Positions 22,527-31,509 of a stretch of DNA of 64,000 nt are shown piece by piece. The position numbers and the translations under genes are program-made. The notes under the pieces were generated by a model. It saw only the letters and a list, made by a program, of their open reading frames with translations. It had not been told where the DNA came from and made no database searches. Every line of letters begins with the position of its first letter. Position 1 is the first letter of the stretch. The stretch covers positions 3,658,001 to 3,722,000 of the forward strand of contig NZ_JACHIS010000001.1 in NCBI RefSeq assembly GCF_014203365.1, read 5' to 3'. The stretch comes from Actinoalloteichus hymeniacidonis (GTDB taxonomy: Bacteria; Actinomycetota; Actinomycetes; Mycobacteriales; Pseudonocardiaceae).

Positions 22527-25139
22527 GTGAAGGCCAAGCGCAGCACGTTTCGCAAGCTTCCGTGGACTCGGGCGCCGCGTGCGGCGCTGTCCAGCCCCTC
22601 CACGATGCTCGTCGCGATGCTCACCGGTCTGGTGGTGGCGTTCGTGATCGCCGGAGCGGTCCTGCACGTGTCGACGGTGGGCAGCGCAGCGGTCTCCTAC
22701 AACCTCGACCGGCTCTGCCCGCACAACCTCGGGCCGAACGTGGTCGGCGAAGCACTCGACAACGACAACGCCGCGACGGTGGTCGACGCGGCGACGGAAT
22801 CGGGCGCGCGGCATGGCTTCACCGAGAGCGTCAGCGGTCGCTACACCATGCCGCTCAGGGTCGACTTCGGGACGGACAGCGCGCTCACCCGGATCGGCCA
22901 CCGCGATCAGGCGATGGACAACCTCACCGTGCTCGAAGGTGGGGAACGCAGCGGGTTGTGGATCGCGCGCTCGGTGGCGGAACAGGCCGGAGTCCGGGTC
23001 GGCGATCGCGCCCAGGGTCTCGGCGTCGATGCCGCAGCATCGACCGTGACCACGATCTACGAGGATCTGGTCCAACCACAGGACCAGTTCTGGTGCACCG
23101 AGGAAGCACTGGTCACCGTGCGACCGCTCAGCGGAGACTTCGAAGACGCCCAGGTGTTGTTCTTCGCCGACCGCGAGGAATTCGAAGCCTTCACCGCCGC
23201 GACACCACTGTTGCTGGCGACCACGGTGCGGTTCCCGGTCGAACAGCCGCAGACGCCGGACGCCGCTTCGGCACTATCCGAGCGTGCGGCGCACGTGGTC
23301 TCGGATATCCGAGGGGTCGTCGGCGACTTCGCGACGGACCAACCGGTCACGGCGCGGGCCTACCTGGATCGGCCCGTGGAGCTGGCAGGCGAATCCAGTC
23401 GGAGTGTCACCCTGGCCGTGCTCCCCTTGACGCTGGTCAGCCTGTTGGTCGGCCTCGCCGGGGTGGCCGCCGTCGCGGTGCAGTGGTGCCAGCGCCGACA
23501 CACCGAGATCAGGCTGCTCTGGTCGCGTGGGGTCTCGCCCCTCGCCATCGGCGCCAAGGCCGTACTGGAGCTCGGCCTGCCGCTGCTCGCGGGTATGGGT
23601 CTCGGGGTCGGGGTGGCCTTCGCTGCGTTGGACCTCTTCGCACCGGCTTCGCAGATCCAGCCCGGAACGGGAACCCTGCTGACGTTGATCATGTTCGGCG
23701 TGGTGGCCGTCGCGATCGGCGTGGTGGGGGCAACAGTCGCTGTTCGAGTCCGAAGTGGTCTGGAACGGGCCCGGGTCCGACACGGTGGCCGCGTGCGGCG
23801 GATCCTCACCCTGCTGCCCTGGGAACTGGCCACGGCGGGCTTGGCGGTCTGGGCAGGCAGCAGGCTGTGGGACGGTGCGCTGAGCGTCGAGGCGGACGAG
23901 GTGATCCCGCGCATCGACCCGGTCGCGTTGGCTTTTCCGCTGTTGATCGTCCTGACGGTCGCCGGGCTGATCGCCCGACTGCTCAACGGCTCTCTGATCA
24001 AATCCCATTCGCTGCAGATGTGGTCTCGGCCCGCCGCCCAGCTGGGAATCCGCAGGCTCGCGGCCTCGCGCGGCACCGTGACCGGTGTGCTCGTGGTGGC
24101 GTTGCTGGCGGTCGGCACGATCGCTGTCGGCAACGGAGTGGTGACGGCCCAGCAAGGAGCCTTCAACGCGAAGTCGGGCCTCAGTGTGGGCGCCGAGAGC
24201 TCGGTCCAGGTCGGCAATGCCGAGATCAGGGACGGGTTGACGCTGCCTGCCGAGATCGCAACCGAATCCACCTTCGTCGGAGTCACCACCAGGGCGATCC
24301 CGGACCAAAGCCGCGATGGTCGCATCGTGGTGGTCGACCCGGCGACCTTCGCGCGAGGAGCGTTCTCCGACGACACCGCACGGTCTCGACAGATCGACGA
24401 GGCCCTCGAATCGCTGGGCGCCGCCGACACGAACGGTCGGATACCCGCCCTCGCCGTCGCGGGCGCCGCCGAGGGCACGGTGGACATCGGCGGGGGCATG
24501 GAGGTGCGAACCGTCGGTGCGGTCGAGGGCTTCCCCGGTCTGACCCGCAGCATCGGCTACGTGATCGCCGCAGAGGCCGTGGAGCAACCCACCACTATCG
24601 CCTCGTGGTTCGTCTGGTCGAACCACGGCTTGACGACGGTGGTGGAGGCACTCGCCGCCGAGGGCGTGGAGGCGTTGAACACTGCGGAGCGGGCTGCGGC
24701 GATGGATGCGCTGGCGTTCTTGACCGTGGAATGGACGTTCTCCTTCATCGTGGTCCTCGGCCTGGTGCTCGCGGCGCTCGCAGTGGTCTCGCTGCTGCTG
24801 TCCGTGGAGGCCCGGCGCAGGCAGAACGAGCTGTCCGGTGCGTTGGCGGCCCGGATGGGACTTCGGCTGCGCACACTGGTGTCGAGTTATCTCGTCGAGT
24901 TGAGCGTGGTCGCGGTGTTGGCCATCGTCTTCGGCTCGCTCGCAGGCATCGTCGGCGCCCAGCTGTCGTCCAGCAGGCTCGACCCAGCGCCGGAGGTCTT
25001 CCCGGCTCCGGAGCCGGGATTGCCGTGGGGATTCTTGATCTGGACGGTCCTGATCACCTCGGTCGTGGTTGCGGTCGCGACCTGGATCGCCGTCCGACTG
25101 GTGCGGACCGCTCGAGTGGGGGAATTGATTCGTGGCTGA
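22527..25139 (+). CDS. FtsX/MacB-like ABC transporter permease
   Basis: 870-aa membrane protein with two FtsX-like permease modules. One helix near residues 26-50 is followed by a large external domain, then three helices (VTLAVLPLTLVSLLVGLAGVAAVAVQ, LELGLPLLAGMGLGVGVAFAAL, TLIMFGVVAVAIGVVGATVAV). A second module follows with another external part and three closing helices. It belongs to the lipoprotein-release/MacB exporter class, which moves lipids, peptides or drugs rather than pumping through a channel. The stop overlaps the first ATPase start by 8 bp and a second ATPase follows, so three genes form an operon. The GTG at 22527 has no clear ribosome site. Confidence 0.85.
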   Translation: MKAKRSTFRKLPWTRAPRAALSSPSTMLVAMLTGLVVAFVIAGAVLHVSTVGSAAVSYNLDRLCPHNLGPNVVGEALDNDNAATVVDAATESGARHGFTESVSGRYTMPLRVDFGTDSALTRIGHRDQAMDNLTVLEGGERSGLWIARSVAEQAGVRVGDRAQGLGVDAAASTVTTIYEDLVQPQDQFWCTEEALVTVRPLSGDFEDAQVLFFADREEFEAFTAATPLLLATTVRFPVEQPQTPDAASALSERAAHVVSDIRGVVGDFATDQPVTARAYLDRPVELAGESSRSVTLAVLPLTLVSLLVGLAGVAAVAVQWCQRRHTEIRLLWSRGVSPLAIGAKAVLELGLPLLAGMGLGVGVAFAALDLFAPASQIQPGTGTLLTLIMFGVVAVAIGVVGATVAVRVRSGLERARVRHGGRVRRILTLLPWELATAGLAVWAGSRLWDGALSVEADEVIPRIDPVALAFPLLIVLTVAGLIARLLNGSLIKSHSLQMWSRPAAQLGIRRLAASRGTVTGVLVVALLAVGTIAVGNGVVTAQQGAFNAKSGLSVGAESSVQVGNAEIRDGLTLPAEIATESTFVGVTTRAIPDQSRDGRIVVVDPATFARGAFSDDTARSRQIDEALESLGAADTNGRIPALAVAGAAEGTVDIGGGMEVRTVGAVEGFPGLTRSIGYVIAAEAVEQPTTIASWFVWSNHGLTTVVEALAAEGVEALNTAERAAAMDALAFLTVEWTFSFIVVLGLVLAALAVVSLLLSVEARRRQNELSGALAARMGLRLRTLVSSYLVELSVVAVLAIVFGSLAGIVGAQLSSSRLDPAPEVFPAPEPGLPWGFLIWTVLITSVVVAVATWIAVRLVRTARVGELIRG

Positions 25140-25845
25140 GATAACGACGCAGACCACCGTCACGGCCGAGTCCGTACTCGGCCTGCGCGCGGTGTCGGTG
25201 ACCTATCCGACGCCGTCGGGCCCGGTGGAGGCGGTCCGAGGGGTGACGCTGGACGTCCCGAACCGTGGTCTGACCGTGCTGGCGGGTCCGTCCGGATCGG
25301 GGAAGTCCACGCTGCTCCGGGTGCTGGCCCTGCTCGACAAGCCGACCGAGGGCCAGGTGTTGCTGCGTGATCGGGAACTCGGCGGCCTGGACGCGGGCGA
25401 GCTGCGCAGGCTACGGCGCAGTCGCATCGCCCTGGTGTATCAGAATCCGGCCGAGAACCTGTTCGACTACCTGACCGTGGCGGAGAATCTACGGGCTGCG
25501 GCACAGCTGGCCGATCGCCCGGATCCGGGCGAGGAACTACTGGAACAACTCGGACTGCCCGGGACCGGTGGCTGGCGGATCCGCTCCCTCTCCGGCGGGC
25601 AGCAACAACGCCTGGCGTTGGCGTGCACACTGGCGATGGGCTGTGAGGTGGTACTCGCCGACGAGCCCACCTCGCAGCTCGATGCCCGCTCGGCCGATCT
25701 GGTGCTCGATGCGCTGCGTCGGGTCACCGCGCTGGATGTTCCGGTCGTGGTCGCCTCGCACGATGAACGACTTCGATCGGGCGCGGACACCCTGGTCTGG
25801 TTGCGTGATGGTGAGCTGACGGCGATCGAGGGAGCGGGCAGATGA
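25132..25845 (+). CDS. ABC transporter ATPase (MacB/LolD class), first copy
   Basis: 237-aa nucleotide-binding subunit. Walker A is AGPSGSGKST (51-60), the Q-loop is LVYQNPAENLFDYLTVAENL, the signature is LSGGQQQR (153-160), Walker B is VVLADEPTSQLD and the switch His is in VVASHD. All catalytic motifs are intact. It starts at a GTG inside the end of the permease gene and its stop overlaps the next ATPase start (ATGA). The pairing with a second, different ATPase suggests a heterodimeric motor for the permease. The LADEPT form of Walker B is typical of the MacB/LolD class. Confidence 0.88.
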   Translation: MAEITTQTTVTAESVLGLRAVSVTYPTPSGPVEAVRGVTLDVPNRGLTVLAGPSGSGKSTLLRVLALLDKPTEGQVLLRDRELGGLDAGELRRLRRSRIALVYQNPAENLFDYLTVAENLRAAAQLADRPDPGEELLEQLGLPGTGGWRIRSLSGGQQQRLALACTLAMGCEVVLADEPTSQLDARSADLVLDALRRVTALDVPVVVASHDERLRSGADTLVWLRDGELTAIEGAGR

Positions 25846-26531
25846 TGGGGACGCAGATCGCGGCGAACGCGCCGGTGCTGCGGGCGAGCGGCATCCGACG
25901 GTCGTTCCGACAGGGCACGACGACGGTCGACGTGCTCCGAGGGGTCGACCTCACGGTCAACGCGGGCGAGATCACGACCCTGTCCGGGCCGTCCGGTTCG
26001 GGCAAGAGCGCGCTGTTCTCGGTGCTGTGCGGCTTCGATCGCGCTGACGAGGGCGAGGTGTCGGTCCTCGGCGACCCGCTGAGCCCGACCATCGCGTGGC
26101 ACGTCGTGGCGGTCCTACCGCAGGCCATGGGTCTGGCCACCGAGTTGACGCTGGCGGAGAACGTGGCCTTGCCGCTTCGGCTGGCACCGGCCGAGCACAC
26201 CGTGCCGGTCGGCGACATCGACGAGCGGGTCCTGGAGTTGCTGGCCGTGCTGAAGGTGGATCAGCTGGCGGATCGGTATCCCTCGGAGGTCTCGTTCGGA
26301 CAGCAACAGCGAGTGGCACTGGCCAGGGCGCTGGCCGTCCGACCCCGAGTGCTGCTGGCCGACGAGCCGACCGCCCATTTGGACCATGAGATGGTCGCGG
26401 CCGTGTTGGGCCTGCTCAGGCAGGCCGCAGACGACGGCGCAGGTGTCCTGCTCTCCACACACGACGACGAGGTCCGACGGATGGCCGACCGCAGGCTGCG
26501 GATCTCGGACGGCCGGGTCGTGGCCGACTAG
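25842..26531 (+). CDS. ABC transporter ATPase, second copy with altered signature
   Basis: 229-aa nucleotide-binding subunit. Walker A is GPSGSGKSAL (49-58), with Ala after the Ser. The Q-loop region is VLPQAMGLATELTLAENVALPL, the signature is VSFGQQQR (150-157) in place of LSGGQ, and Walker B is LLADEPTAHLD with LSTHD. The changed signature suggests one degenerate site in a heterodimer with the ATPase encoded just upstream, as seen in asymmetric ABC exporters. The start is ATG 25842, overlapping the previous stop, with GAGGGAG upstream. Its stop overlaps that of the convergent rRNA methyltransferase gene by 4 bp. Confidence 0.87.
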   Translation: MMGTQIAANAPVLRASGIRRSFRQGTTTVDVLRGVDLTVNAGEITTLSGPSGSGKSALFSVLCGFDRADEGEVSVLGDPLSPTIAWHVVAVLPQAMGLATELTLAENVALPLRLAPAEHTVPVGDIDERVLELLAVLKVDQLADRYPSEVSFGQQQRVALARALAVRPRVLLADEPTAHLDHEMVAAVLGLLRQAADDGAGVLLSTHDDEVRRMADRRLRISDGRVVAD

Positions 26532-27376
26532 GACGGGGCGGGCCGGTACCGGGAGACGTCCACCGAGAAGCGGACCGTCACCCGCGCAGGCAGCCGCGCG
26601 ACCTTGCGGTCGAGCTCGGCCGGGTCCTGGTGCCAGGCGTTGGGTCCCATCCCGACGACGGCCCGAACCTGGGAGTGGTCCAGTTCTCGGTGCCAGGTGG
26701 TGGTGTGACGCTCGTCGAGCGCCAGGCCCGGGCCCAGGGTGTCGGCCAGCCTGCTGTGCTTGTCGGCGGCGACGGTCAGCAGATCGAGTTCCTGGATCAG
26801 CTCCGATAGATGCCCTCGGGTGGGGGTCACGATGAACAACCGGCCCGCCGGGGCGAGCACCCGACGCAGTTCGGGGCCGTTGCGCGGCGCGAAGATGTTG
26901 ACCACGGCGGCGGCCGAACCGGTGCGGACCGGTAGACCGCGCCAGACATCGCAGCACACGGCGGCCATTCTCGAATGTGCTCGCACCGCCCGCCGCAGCG
27001 CCGGTTTCGACAGGTCCAGCGCGATACCGACCCGCTCGGGCACCGCGTCCAACACCCGGCCGAGGTGCCTACCGGTGCCCGCGCCGACGTCCAGCACACA
27101 CCCCGGGACGTCGTCCACGGCGGCGGCCACCAAGGACCGCAGCGCCTCGGAGATCGGGTCGAGGTGGCCACCGCCGAGGAAGTCCGACCGAGCCGCGACC
27201 ATCTCGGCCGTGTCGGCGGCCTGTGGCCGCGCCGCGCCGGGCAGCAGACTGACGTAGCCCTGCTTGGCGACGTCGAAGACGTGCCTCTCGGGGCAGTGCA
27301 GCGAGCCTGCCACTCGGTGCAGCTCGTGGCCGCAGTGCGGGCAGCACAGGAACGGCACCGCCTGATCGAGCGTCAT
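26528..27376 (-). CDS. 23S rRNA (guanine-N1)-methyltransferase, RlmA/TlrB family
   Basis: 282-aa SAM-dependent methyltransferase of the RlmA family. The N-terminal zinc finger is FLCCPHCGHEL with C-PERHVFDVAKQGYVSLLP, the exact layout of RlmA. The SAM motif is VLDVGAGTGRHLGRVLDAV and the acidic motif is GIALDLSKPALRRA. The enzyme methylates N1 of G745 or G748 in helix 35 of 23S rRNA; the TlrB branch at G748 gives resistance to some macrolides. Actinobacterial members are often of the G748 type, but the site cannot be fixed here. The ATG at 27376 is chosen; a TTG four codons upstream also has a possible GAGGA site. It converges with the ABC exporter operon. Confidence 0.88.
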   Translation of the reverse strand: MTLDQAVPFLCCPHCGHELHRVAGSLHCPERHVFDVAKQGYVSLLPGAARPQAADTAEMVAARSDFLGGGHLDPISEALRSLVAAAVDDVPGCVLDVGAGTGRHLGRVLDAVPERVGIALDLSKPALRRAVRAHSRMAAVCCDVWRGLPVRTGSAAAVVNIFAPRNGPELRRVLAPAGRLFIVTPTRGHLSELIQELDLLTVAADKHSRLADTLGPGLALDERHTTTWHRELDHSQVRAVVGMGPNAWHQDPAELDRKVARLPARVTVRFSVDVSRYRPAPS

Positions 27377-27646
27377 CGACGCGGTCAACTCCTCGTCCTC
27401 GCCACGGTTGGTGTCACGATCGGGTCGGTCCAGGCCGCACCGAGAGCTCGTCGGCGCGGTCCCGCCCGCCAGGCTGGCCGGGTCGCAGGCCCCCTGTCCG
27501 AGGGCCTCGACGTACCGACGAACGCCATCGCGGGCGCCCTACCCTAGGGTCTCCCACCGATCCGATCGGACCACGGCAGCGTCCGGCGTTGCCTTCCACC
27601 GGGAAGGGTCCGATTTCTCCCGCAATCGCGTTCGCGTGAAATTCCC

Positions 27647-27652
27647 TAGACT
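27647..27652 (+). promoter_or_regulatory. -10 box (TAGACT), leaderless start of SGNH gene
   Basis: TAGACT ends 7 nt before the ATG at 27660 and no Shine-Dalgarno is present. Confidence 0.5.
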
Positions 27653-27659
27653 GACGGCG

Positions 27660-28739
27660 ATGCATCCTCCTCGCCATCGGCTCGCCATCCTCCTGTTGGC
27701 CCTCGCACCCCTGCTCGGTCTCGTGGTGCTCGTGGGCGACAGCCCCGTGCCGCCGAGGCCCGGCCCGCCGCCAGGCGCACCGGACGTCGTGGTGGCGATG
27801 GGCGACAGCACGATGTCCGGCGAGGGCGCCGGCGACTACGAGCCGGGCACCCACGGCGAGAACGGCAACTGGTGCCACCGCTCCCCCGCAGCACTGATCA
27901 ATCTCGTCGAGGGCGAGCCGATCGACGAGCGGATCAACCTGAGCTGTTCGAGTGCCCGTTCCGAGCACCTGCGCCTCAGCGGGGTCGGGCAGCACGGCAC
28001 CGACTCGCAGACCGTGCAGTTGGACACACTGGCCTCGGAGAAGCGGATCCGCACGGTGGTCATCGGTCTGGGCGCCAACGATGATCCGCGCTTCTCCGAT
28101 GTGCTCGGCGAGTGCTTCCAGGCCTGGTTCGCCCGCAACGGCCCCGCCTGCACTCACGGGGAGTTCGAGGAGGAATGGTTGGACCGGGTCGACCGCATGG
28201 TCCCGAAGGTGACCGCGGTCCTCGACGACGTGCGCAGCGTGCTGCGGGACAACGGCTACCCGGACAGCGCTTACGAACTCGTCGTGCAGTCCTATGCGTC
28301 GCCGGTCGGTGCGGACCTTCGACGCGATCTCGCGGGCCTGACGGGCTGCCCGTTCCGGACCGAGGACGCCCGCTGGATGCAGGAGGTCGGCGTGAGCGCG
28401 CTCGCCGATGGCCTGCGCCGGGCCGCCGAGGCCGCCGACGCCCGGTTCCTGGACTACTCCGAGGCGGGGGTCGGCCGGGGTGCCTGCTCGGCGGAGGACG
28501 TCTCCGACGAGTGGTTCACCCGACTGACGGTGGACTGGAGCGCGTTGGAGGACCAGGATCGTGCGCCGCACGCGATCCAGGAGTCCTTCCACCCCAATGC
28601 GGCCGGACACCGCGCCTTCGCGCAATGTCTGTCGGAGTTCCTCGCCACCACCTCGGACAGCGCCCGGTGTGTTCCCGACGACGACGGTGGCCTTCGGGCC
28701 ACCTCGGAGGAGCAGCTGGTCAGCCGGGCGACCGGCTGA
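27660..28739 (+). CDS. SGNH/GDSL hydrolase, exported or membrane-anchored
   Basis: 359-aa SGNH-fold hydrolase. An N-terminal hydrophobic stretch (LAILLLALAPLLGLVVLVG, residues 8-26) is a signal anchor or uncleaved signal, followed by a Pro-rich linker. Block I is VVVAMGDSTMSGEG with Ser about 50, the Gly/Asn block is VVIGLGANDD, and block V is ESFHPNAAGHRAFAQCL with the catalytic His. Six or more Cys suggest disulfides outside the cell. The substrate is unknown; it is unlike the CE3-type esterase at 12.7 kb in its inserts and length. The ATG is at 27660 and directly follows a -10 box, so it is probably leaderless. It converges with the Lrp gene. Confidence 0.84.
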   Translation: MHPPRHRLAILLLALAPLLGLVVLVGDSPVPPRPGPPPGAPDVVVAMGDSTMSGEGAGDYEPGTHGENGNWCHRSPAALINLVEGEPIDERINLSCSSARSEHLRLSGVGQHGTDSQTVQLDTLASEKRIRTVVIGLGANDDPRFSDVLGECFQAWFARNGPACTHGEFEEEWLDRVDRMVPKVTAVLDDVRSVLRDNGYPDSAYELVVQSYASPVGADLRRDLAGLTGCPFRTEDARWMQEVGVSALADGLRRAAEAADARFLDYSEAGVGRGACSAEDVSDEWFTRLTVDWSALEDQDRAPHAIQESFHPNAAGHRAFAQCLSEFLATTSDSARCVPDDDGGLRATSEEQLVSRATG

Positions 28740-28770
28740 CCGGCCGCGCCAAGCCGGCGTCGGCGACGTC

Positions 28771-29223
28771 TCAGACCGCGGGCGAGCGATTCTCGAACGG
28801 GGTGGACAACACGACGGTGGTGCGCGTCGCGACCTTCGCCGCCTCCCTGATCTGCCGCAGGAGATCCTCCAAACCTGCGGGCGAGGCGACCCGCACCCGC
28901 AGGATGTAGGACTCCTCGCCTGCCACCGAATAGCAGGACTCGATCTGCGGCAGATGTCGGAGGCGCTGCGGATAGTCGTCCGGTGCGGCCGGGTCGGTCG
29001 GGGTGAGCGAGATGAACGCGGTCAGTCCCAAACCGATCTGCTCGCCGTCCAGCCGGGCCGCGTAGCCCTGCACGACGCCTCGCTGCTCGAGGCGCCGCAC
29101 CCGCTGGTGCACGGCGGACACACTGAGGCCGACGCGTTCGGCAAGGTCGGTGAAGCTGCATCGGCCGTCGGCGGACAGCTCGCGCAGGATGGCACGGTCG
29201 GTCGGTTCCAGGGCGGTGGTCAT
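28771..29223 (-). CDS. Lrp/AsnC family regulator
   Basis: 150-aa transcription factor of the feast/famine type. The N-terminal helix-turn-helix reads LEPTDRAILRELSADGRCSFTDLAERVGLSVSAVHQRVRRLEQRGVV in order, followed by a C-terminal RAM ligand-binding/oligomer domain ending in TTVVLSTPFENR. Its ATG overlaps the stop of the Xaa-Pro peptidase gene by 4 bp, so it is translated from the same transcript and probably senses amino acids released by peptide breakdown. That link is inferred from position. Confidence 0.88.
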   Translation of the reverse strand: MTTALEPTDRAILRELSADGRCSFTDLAERVGLSVSAVHQRVRRLEQRGVVQGYAARLDGEQIGLGLTAFISLTPTDPAAPDDYPQRLRHLPQIESCYSVAGEESYILRVRVASPAGLEDLLRQIREAAKVATRTTVVLSTPFENRSPAV

Positions 29224-30374
29224 GCGGGCAGCACCGTCAACTCATGGGTCCGGGTGTTCACCGAGCGGACCCCGTCCGCCGTCACCACCACGATGTCCTC
29301 GATCCGCGCGCCCCACCGGCCCGGCAGGTAGATACCGGGCTCCACGCTGAACGCCATGCCCTCCTCCACCGGGAGGTCGTTGCCGCCCACGATGTAGGGC
29401 TCCTCATGTACGTCCAGACCGATCCCGTGCCCGGTGCGGTGGATGAAGAACTCCCCGAGGCCGGCCGCTTCGATCGGCTCCCGCGCCGCCGCGTCGATCT
29501 CGGCGGCGGTGACCCCGGGACGCACCGCGTCCACCGCGGCCTGCTGTGCCGAGCGGAGCACCTCGTAGGTGGCGCGGACGTCGTCGGCGGGCTCGCCGAG
29601 GACATAGGTGCGAGTGCAGTCGGAGTTGTAGCCGGAGGGGATCGGCCCACCGATGTCGATCACCACCACGTCACCAGCCTGCACGATCCGGTCCGAGACG
29701 TCGTGGTGCGGGCTGGCCCCGTTGGGGCCGGAGCCGACGATCACGAACTCCGCCCCGGTGTGCCCCTCCTCGACGATCGCGGCGGCGATGTCGGCGCCGA
29801 TCTCGGCCTCGGTGCGGCCGACCCGCAGCCACTCGCCCATCCTGGCGTGCACCCGGTCGATGGCGGCTCCCGCCGAGGCGAGTCCCTCGATCTCCTCGGC
29901 GGTCTTGCGCATCCGGAGTTCCCGCAGGACCGGCCCGGTCAGGCTCTGCTCGATGCTCGGGTCGATGGTCCGCAGCGCGAGCACGTGCATCGCCTCGAGC
30001 ATGTCGCCGACCGCGACCCGGCGAGGCAGCCTGCCGCCCGCGCCCAACAGATCACGGACCAGCTGGTACGGGTTCTCGCCGTCGACCCAGGTCGCGAGAC
30101 CCAGACCGATCTCCTCGGCGGGGACCGCCGCGAAACCGGGAGCCTCCAGCTTGGGCAGCACCAGGATCGGCTGCGCATCGATGCCCTCGGCGGGCACCAC
30201 GAGGGTGGTGAGTCGTTCGTGAGAGCCGCCCGAGACACCCAACAGATACCGGAGATCGGAGCCCGGGGCGACGAGCAGCGCGTCGAGACCGCCGGCTGCA
30301 CAGGCCGCACGGGCGCGATCGATACGGTCGCGGAGTACCTGGGCAGTGGGCAGCGAGACTGGGGTCGACGACAT
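29220..30374 (-). CDS. M24 family Xaa-Pro peptidase (PepQ/PepE-like)
   Basis: 384-aa metallopeptidase that would cut Xaa-Pro bonds in small peptides in the cytosol. The N-terminal creatinase-like domain is followed by the pita-bread catalytic domain. All five metal ligands are visible: D240 (VVIDIGG), D252 (NSDCTRTY), H316 (RTGHGIG), E345 (SVEPGIY) and E359 (ARIEDIV). The position beside the 5'-3' exonuclease and the helY-DUF4333 block matches Rv2089c (pepE) in M. tuberculosis. The ATG at 30374 lies 7 nt after TAGGCT, so a leaderless mRNA is likely. Its stop overlaps the Lrp start. Confidence 0.92.
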   Translation of the reverse strand: MSSTPVSLPTAQVLRDRIDRARAACAAGGLDALLVAPGSDLRYLLGVSGGSHERLTTLVVPAEGIDAQPILVLPKLEAPGFAAVPAEEIGLGLATWVDGENPYQLVRDLLGAGGRLPRRVAVGDMLEAMHVLALRTIDPSIEQSLTGPVLRELRMRKTAEEIEGLASAGAAIDRVHARMGEWLRVGRTEAEIGADIAAAIVEEGHTGAEFVIVGSGPNGASPHHDVSDRIVQAGDVVVIDIGGPIPSGYNSDCTRTYVLGEPADDVRATYEVLRSAQQAAVDAVRPGVTAAEIDAAAREPIEAAGLGEFFIHRTGHGIGLDVHEEPYIVGGNDLPVEEGMAFSVEPGIYLPGRWGARIEDIVVVTADGVRSVNTRTHELTVLPA

Positions 30375-30381
30375 GGACGAC

Positions 30382-30387
30382 AGCCTA
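30382..30387 (-). promoter_or_regulatory. -10 box (TAGGCT), leaderless start of Xaa-Pro peptidase
   Basis: TAGGCT on the minus strand ends 7 nt before the ATG at 30374. The same box and spacing precede dop. Confidence 0.55.
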
Positions 30388-30499
30388 GCGAGACCGCCGA
30401 GCGGTCGAACACCGATCGCCTCGCCACCGGAATGGTCGACGCAGGGGGAAGCGGGGTGTCCACGGCGCGTTCGTCGGTCCCTGCCGGCAGTCTGACACG

Positions 30500-31480
30500 G
30501 TGAACGCTCCCCTGGTGCTCCTCGACTCCGCGAGCCTGTGGTTCCGCTCCTTCCACGCGTTGCCCGAGTCCCTGACCGCTCCCGACGGCACCCCGGTCAA
30601 TGCCGTCCGGGGATTCGTCGACACCGTGGCCCGCATCGTGTCGGACCGGCGGCCGGGACGGCTCGTGTGCTGTCTGGACGCCGACTGGCGACCTGCGTTC
30701 CGGGTCCGGGCCCTGCCGTCCTACAAGGCGCATCGGGTCGCGGAGGAGTCCCCACACGAGGGGGGCGCCGACACCGACTCGGCAGGCACCCCGGTGGCGG
30801 AGTCGGTACCCGACACCCTCACCCCGCAGGTCCCGATCATCCTCGAGGTCCTCGCCGCAGCCGGGCTGGCGACGGCCGAGGCCGCCGGATTCGAGGCGGA
30901 CGACGTGATCGGAACACTGGCGCATCGGGAGGGCCGCGACCCGGTCGAGATCGTCAGCGGTGACCGAGATCTGTTCCAGACCGTGCGCGCCGAGCCGACG
31001 ACGGTCGTGGTGCTCTACGTCGGTCGAGGCTGGCTCAAACGCGAACGGATCGACCCGGCCACGCTGGCGGCGAGATACAGCATTCCCGAAGCGGATGCGG
31101 GCTCGGCCTATGCCGAGATGGCGATGCTGCGCGGCGACCCCTCCGACGGGCTGCCCGGGGTTCCCGGGATCGGCGAGAAGACCGCCGCGAAGTTGATCAG
31201 CGTCTTCGGCTCGCTGGCCGCCCTGAGGCAGGCCGCCGCGGAGTCCTCGGCCGAGGTCCCGAAGCGCGCTCGGACCGCGTTGGTGGCGGCGGCCGGCTAC
31301 CTCGACGTGGCTCCGACCGTGGTGCGTGTGGCGCTCGACGCGCCGATCACCGGCAGCGAGACCGACCTCCTGCCTGCCGAGCCCGCCGATCCCCAGCGGC
31401 TCGCCGAACTCGGCGAACGCTGGGGCTTGACCAGCTCCGTGGATCGATTGACCCAGGCGTTGGCCCAGGCACGGCGCTGA
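30500..31480 (+). CDS. 5'-3' exonuclease (PolA N-domain-like)
   Basis: 326-aa nuclease of the 5'-3' exonuclease/flap endonuclease family. The acidic metal site begins with LVLLDSASLWFRSFHALP, and VCCLDADWRPAFRVRALPSYKAHR supplies the Arg/Lys helical-arch residues. FEADDVIGTLA and IVSGDRDLFQ give further catalytic Asp residues. The H3TH DNA-binding motif is GLPGVPGIGEKTAAKLI. It matches Rv2090 in neighbourhood as well as type and likely trims RNA primers or flaps. The GTG at 30500 is the only sensible start; CAGTCT 6 nt upstream could be a weak -10. It converges with the Eis-type gene. Confidence 0.9.
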   Translation: MNAPLVLLDSASLWFRSFHALPESLTAPDGTPVNAVRGFVDTVARIVSDRRPGRLVCCLDADWRPAFRVRALPSYKAHRVAEESPHEGGADTDSAGTPVAESVPDTLTPQVPIILEVLAAAGLATAEAAGFEADDVIGTLAHREGRDPVEIVSGDRDLFQTVRAEPTTVVVLYVGRGWLKRERIDPATLAARYSIPEADAGSAYAEMAMLRGDPSDGLPGVPGIGEKTAAKLISVFGSLAALRQAAAESSAEVPKRARTALVAAAGYLDVAPTVVRVALDAPITGSETDLLPAEPADPQRLAELGERWGLTSSVDRLTQALAQARR

Positions 31481-31509
31481 TCTCGGGAGCCTGCGGCGGG
31501 CGGACGGGA

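Noticed and set aside
23274-25163. 629-codon frame antisense to the permease
   Set aside because: It is His/Gln/Arg/Asp-rich, the usual antisense shadow of a GC-rich gene.
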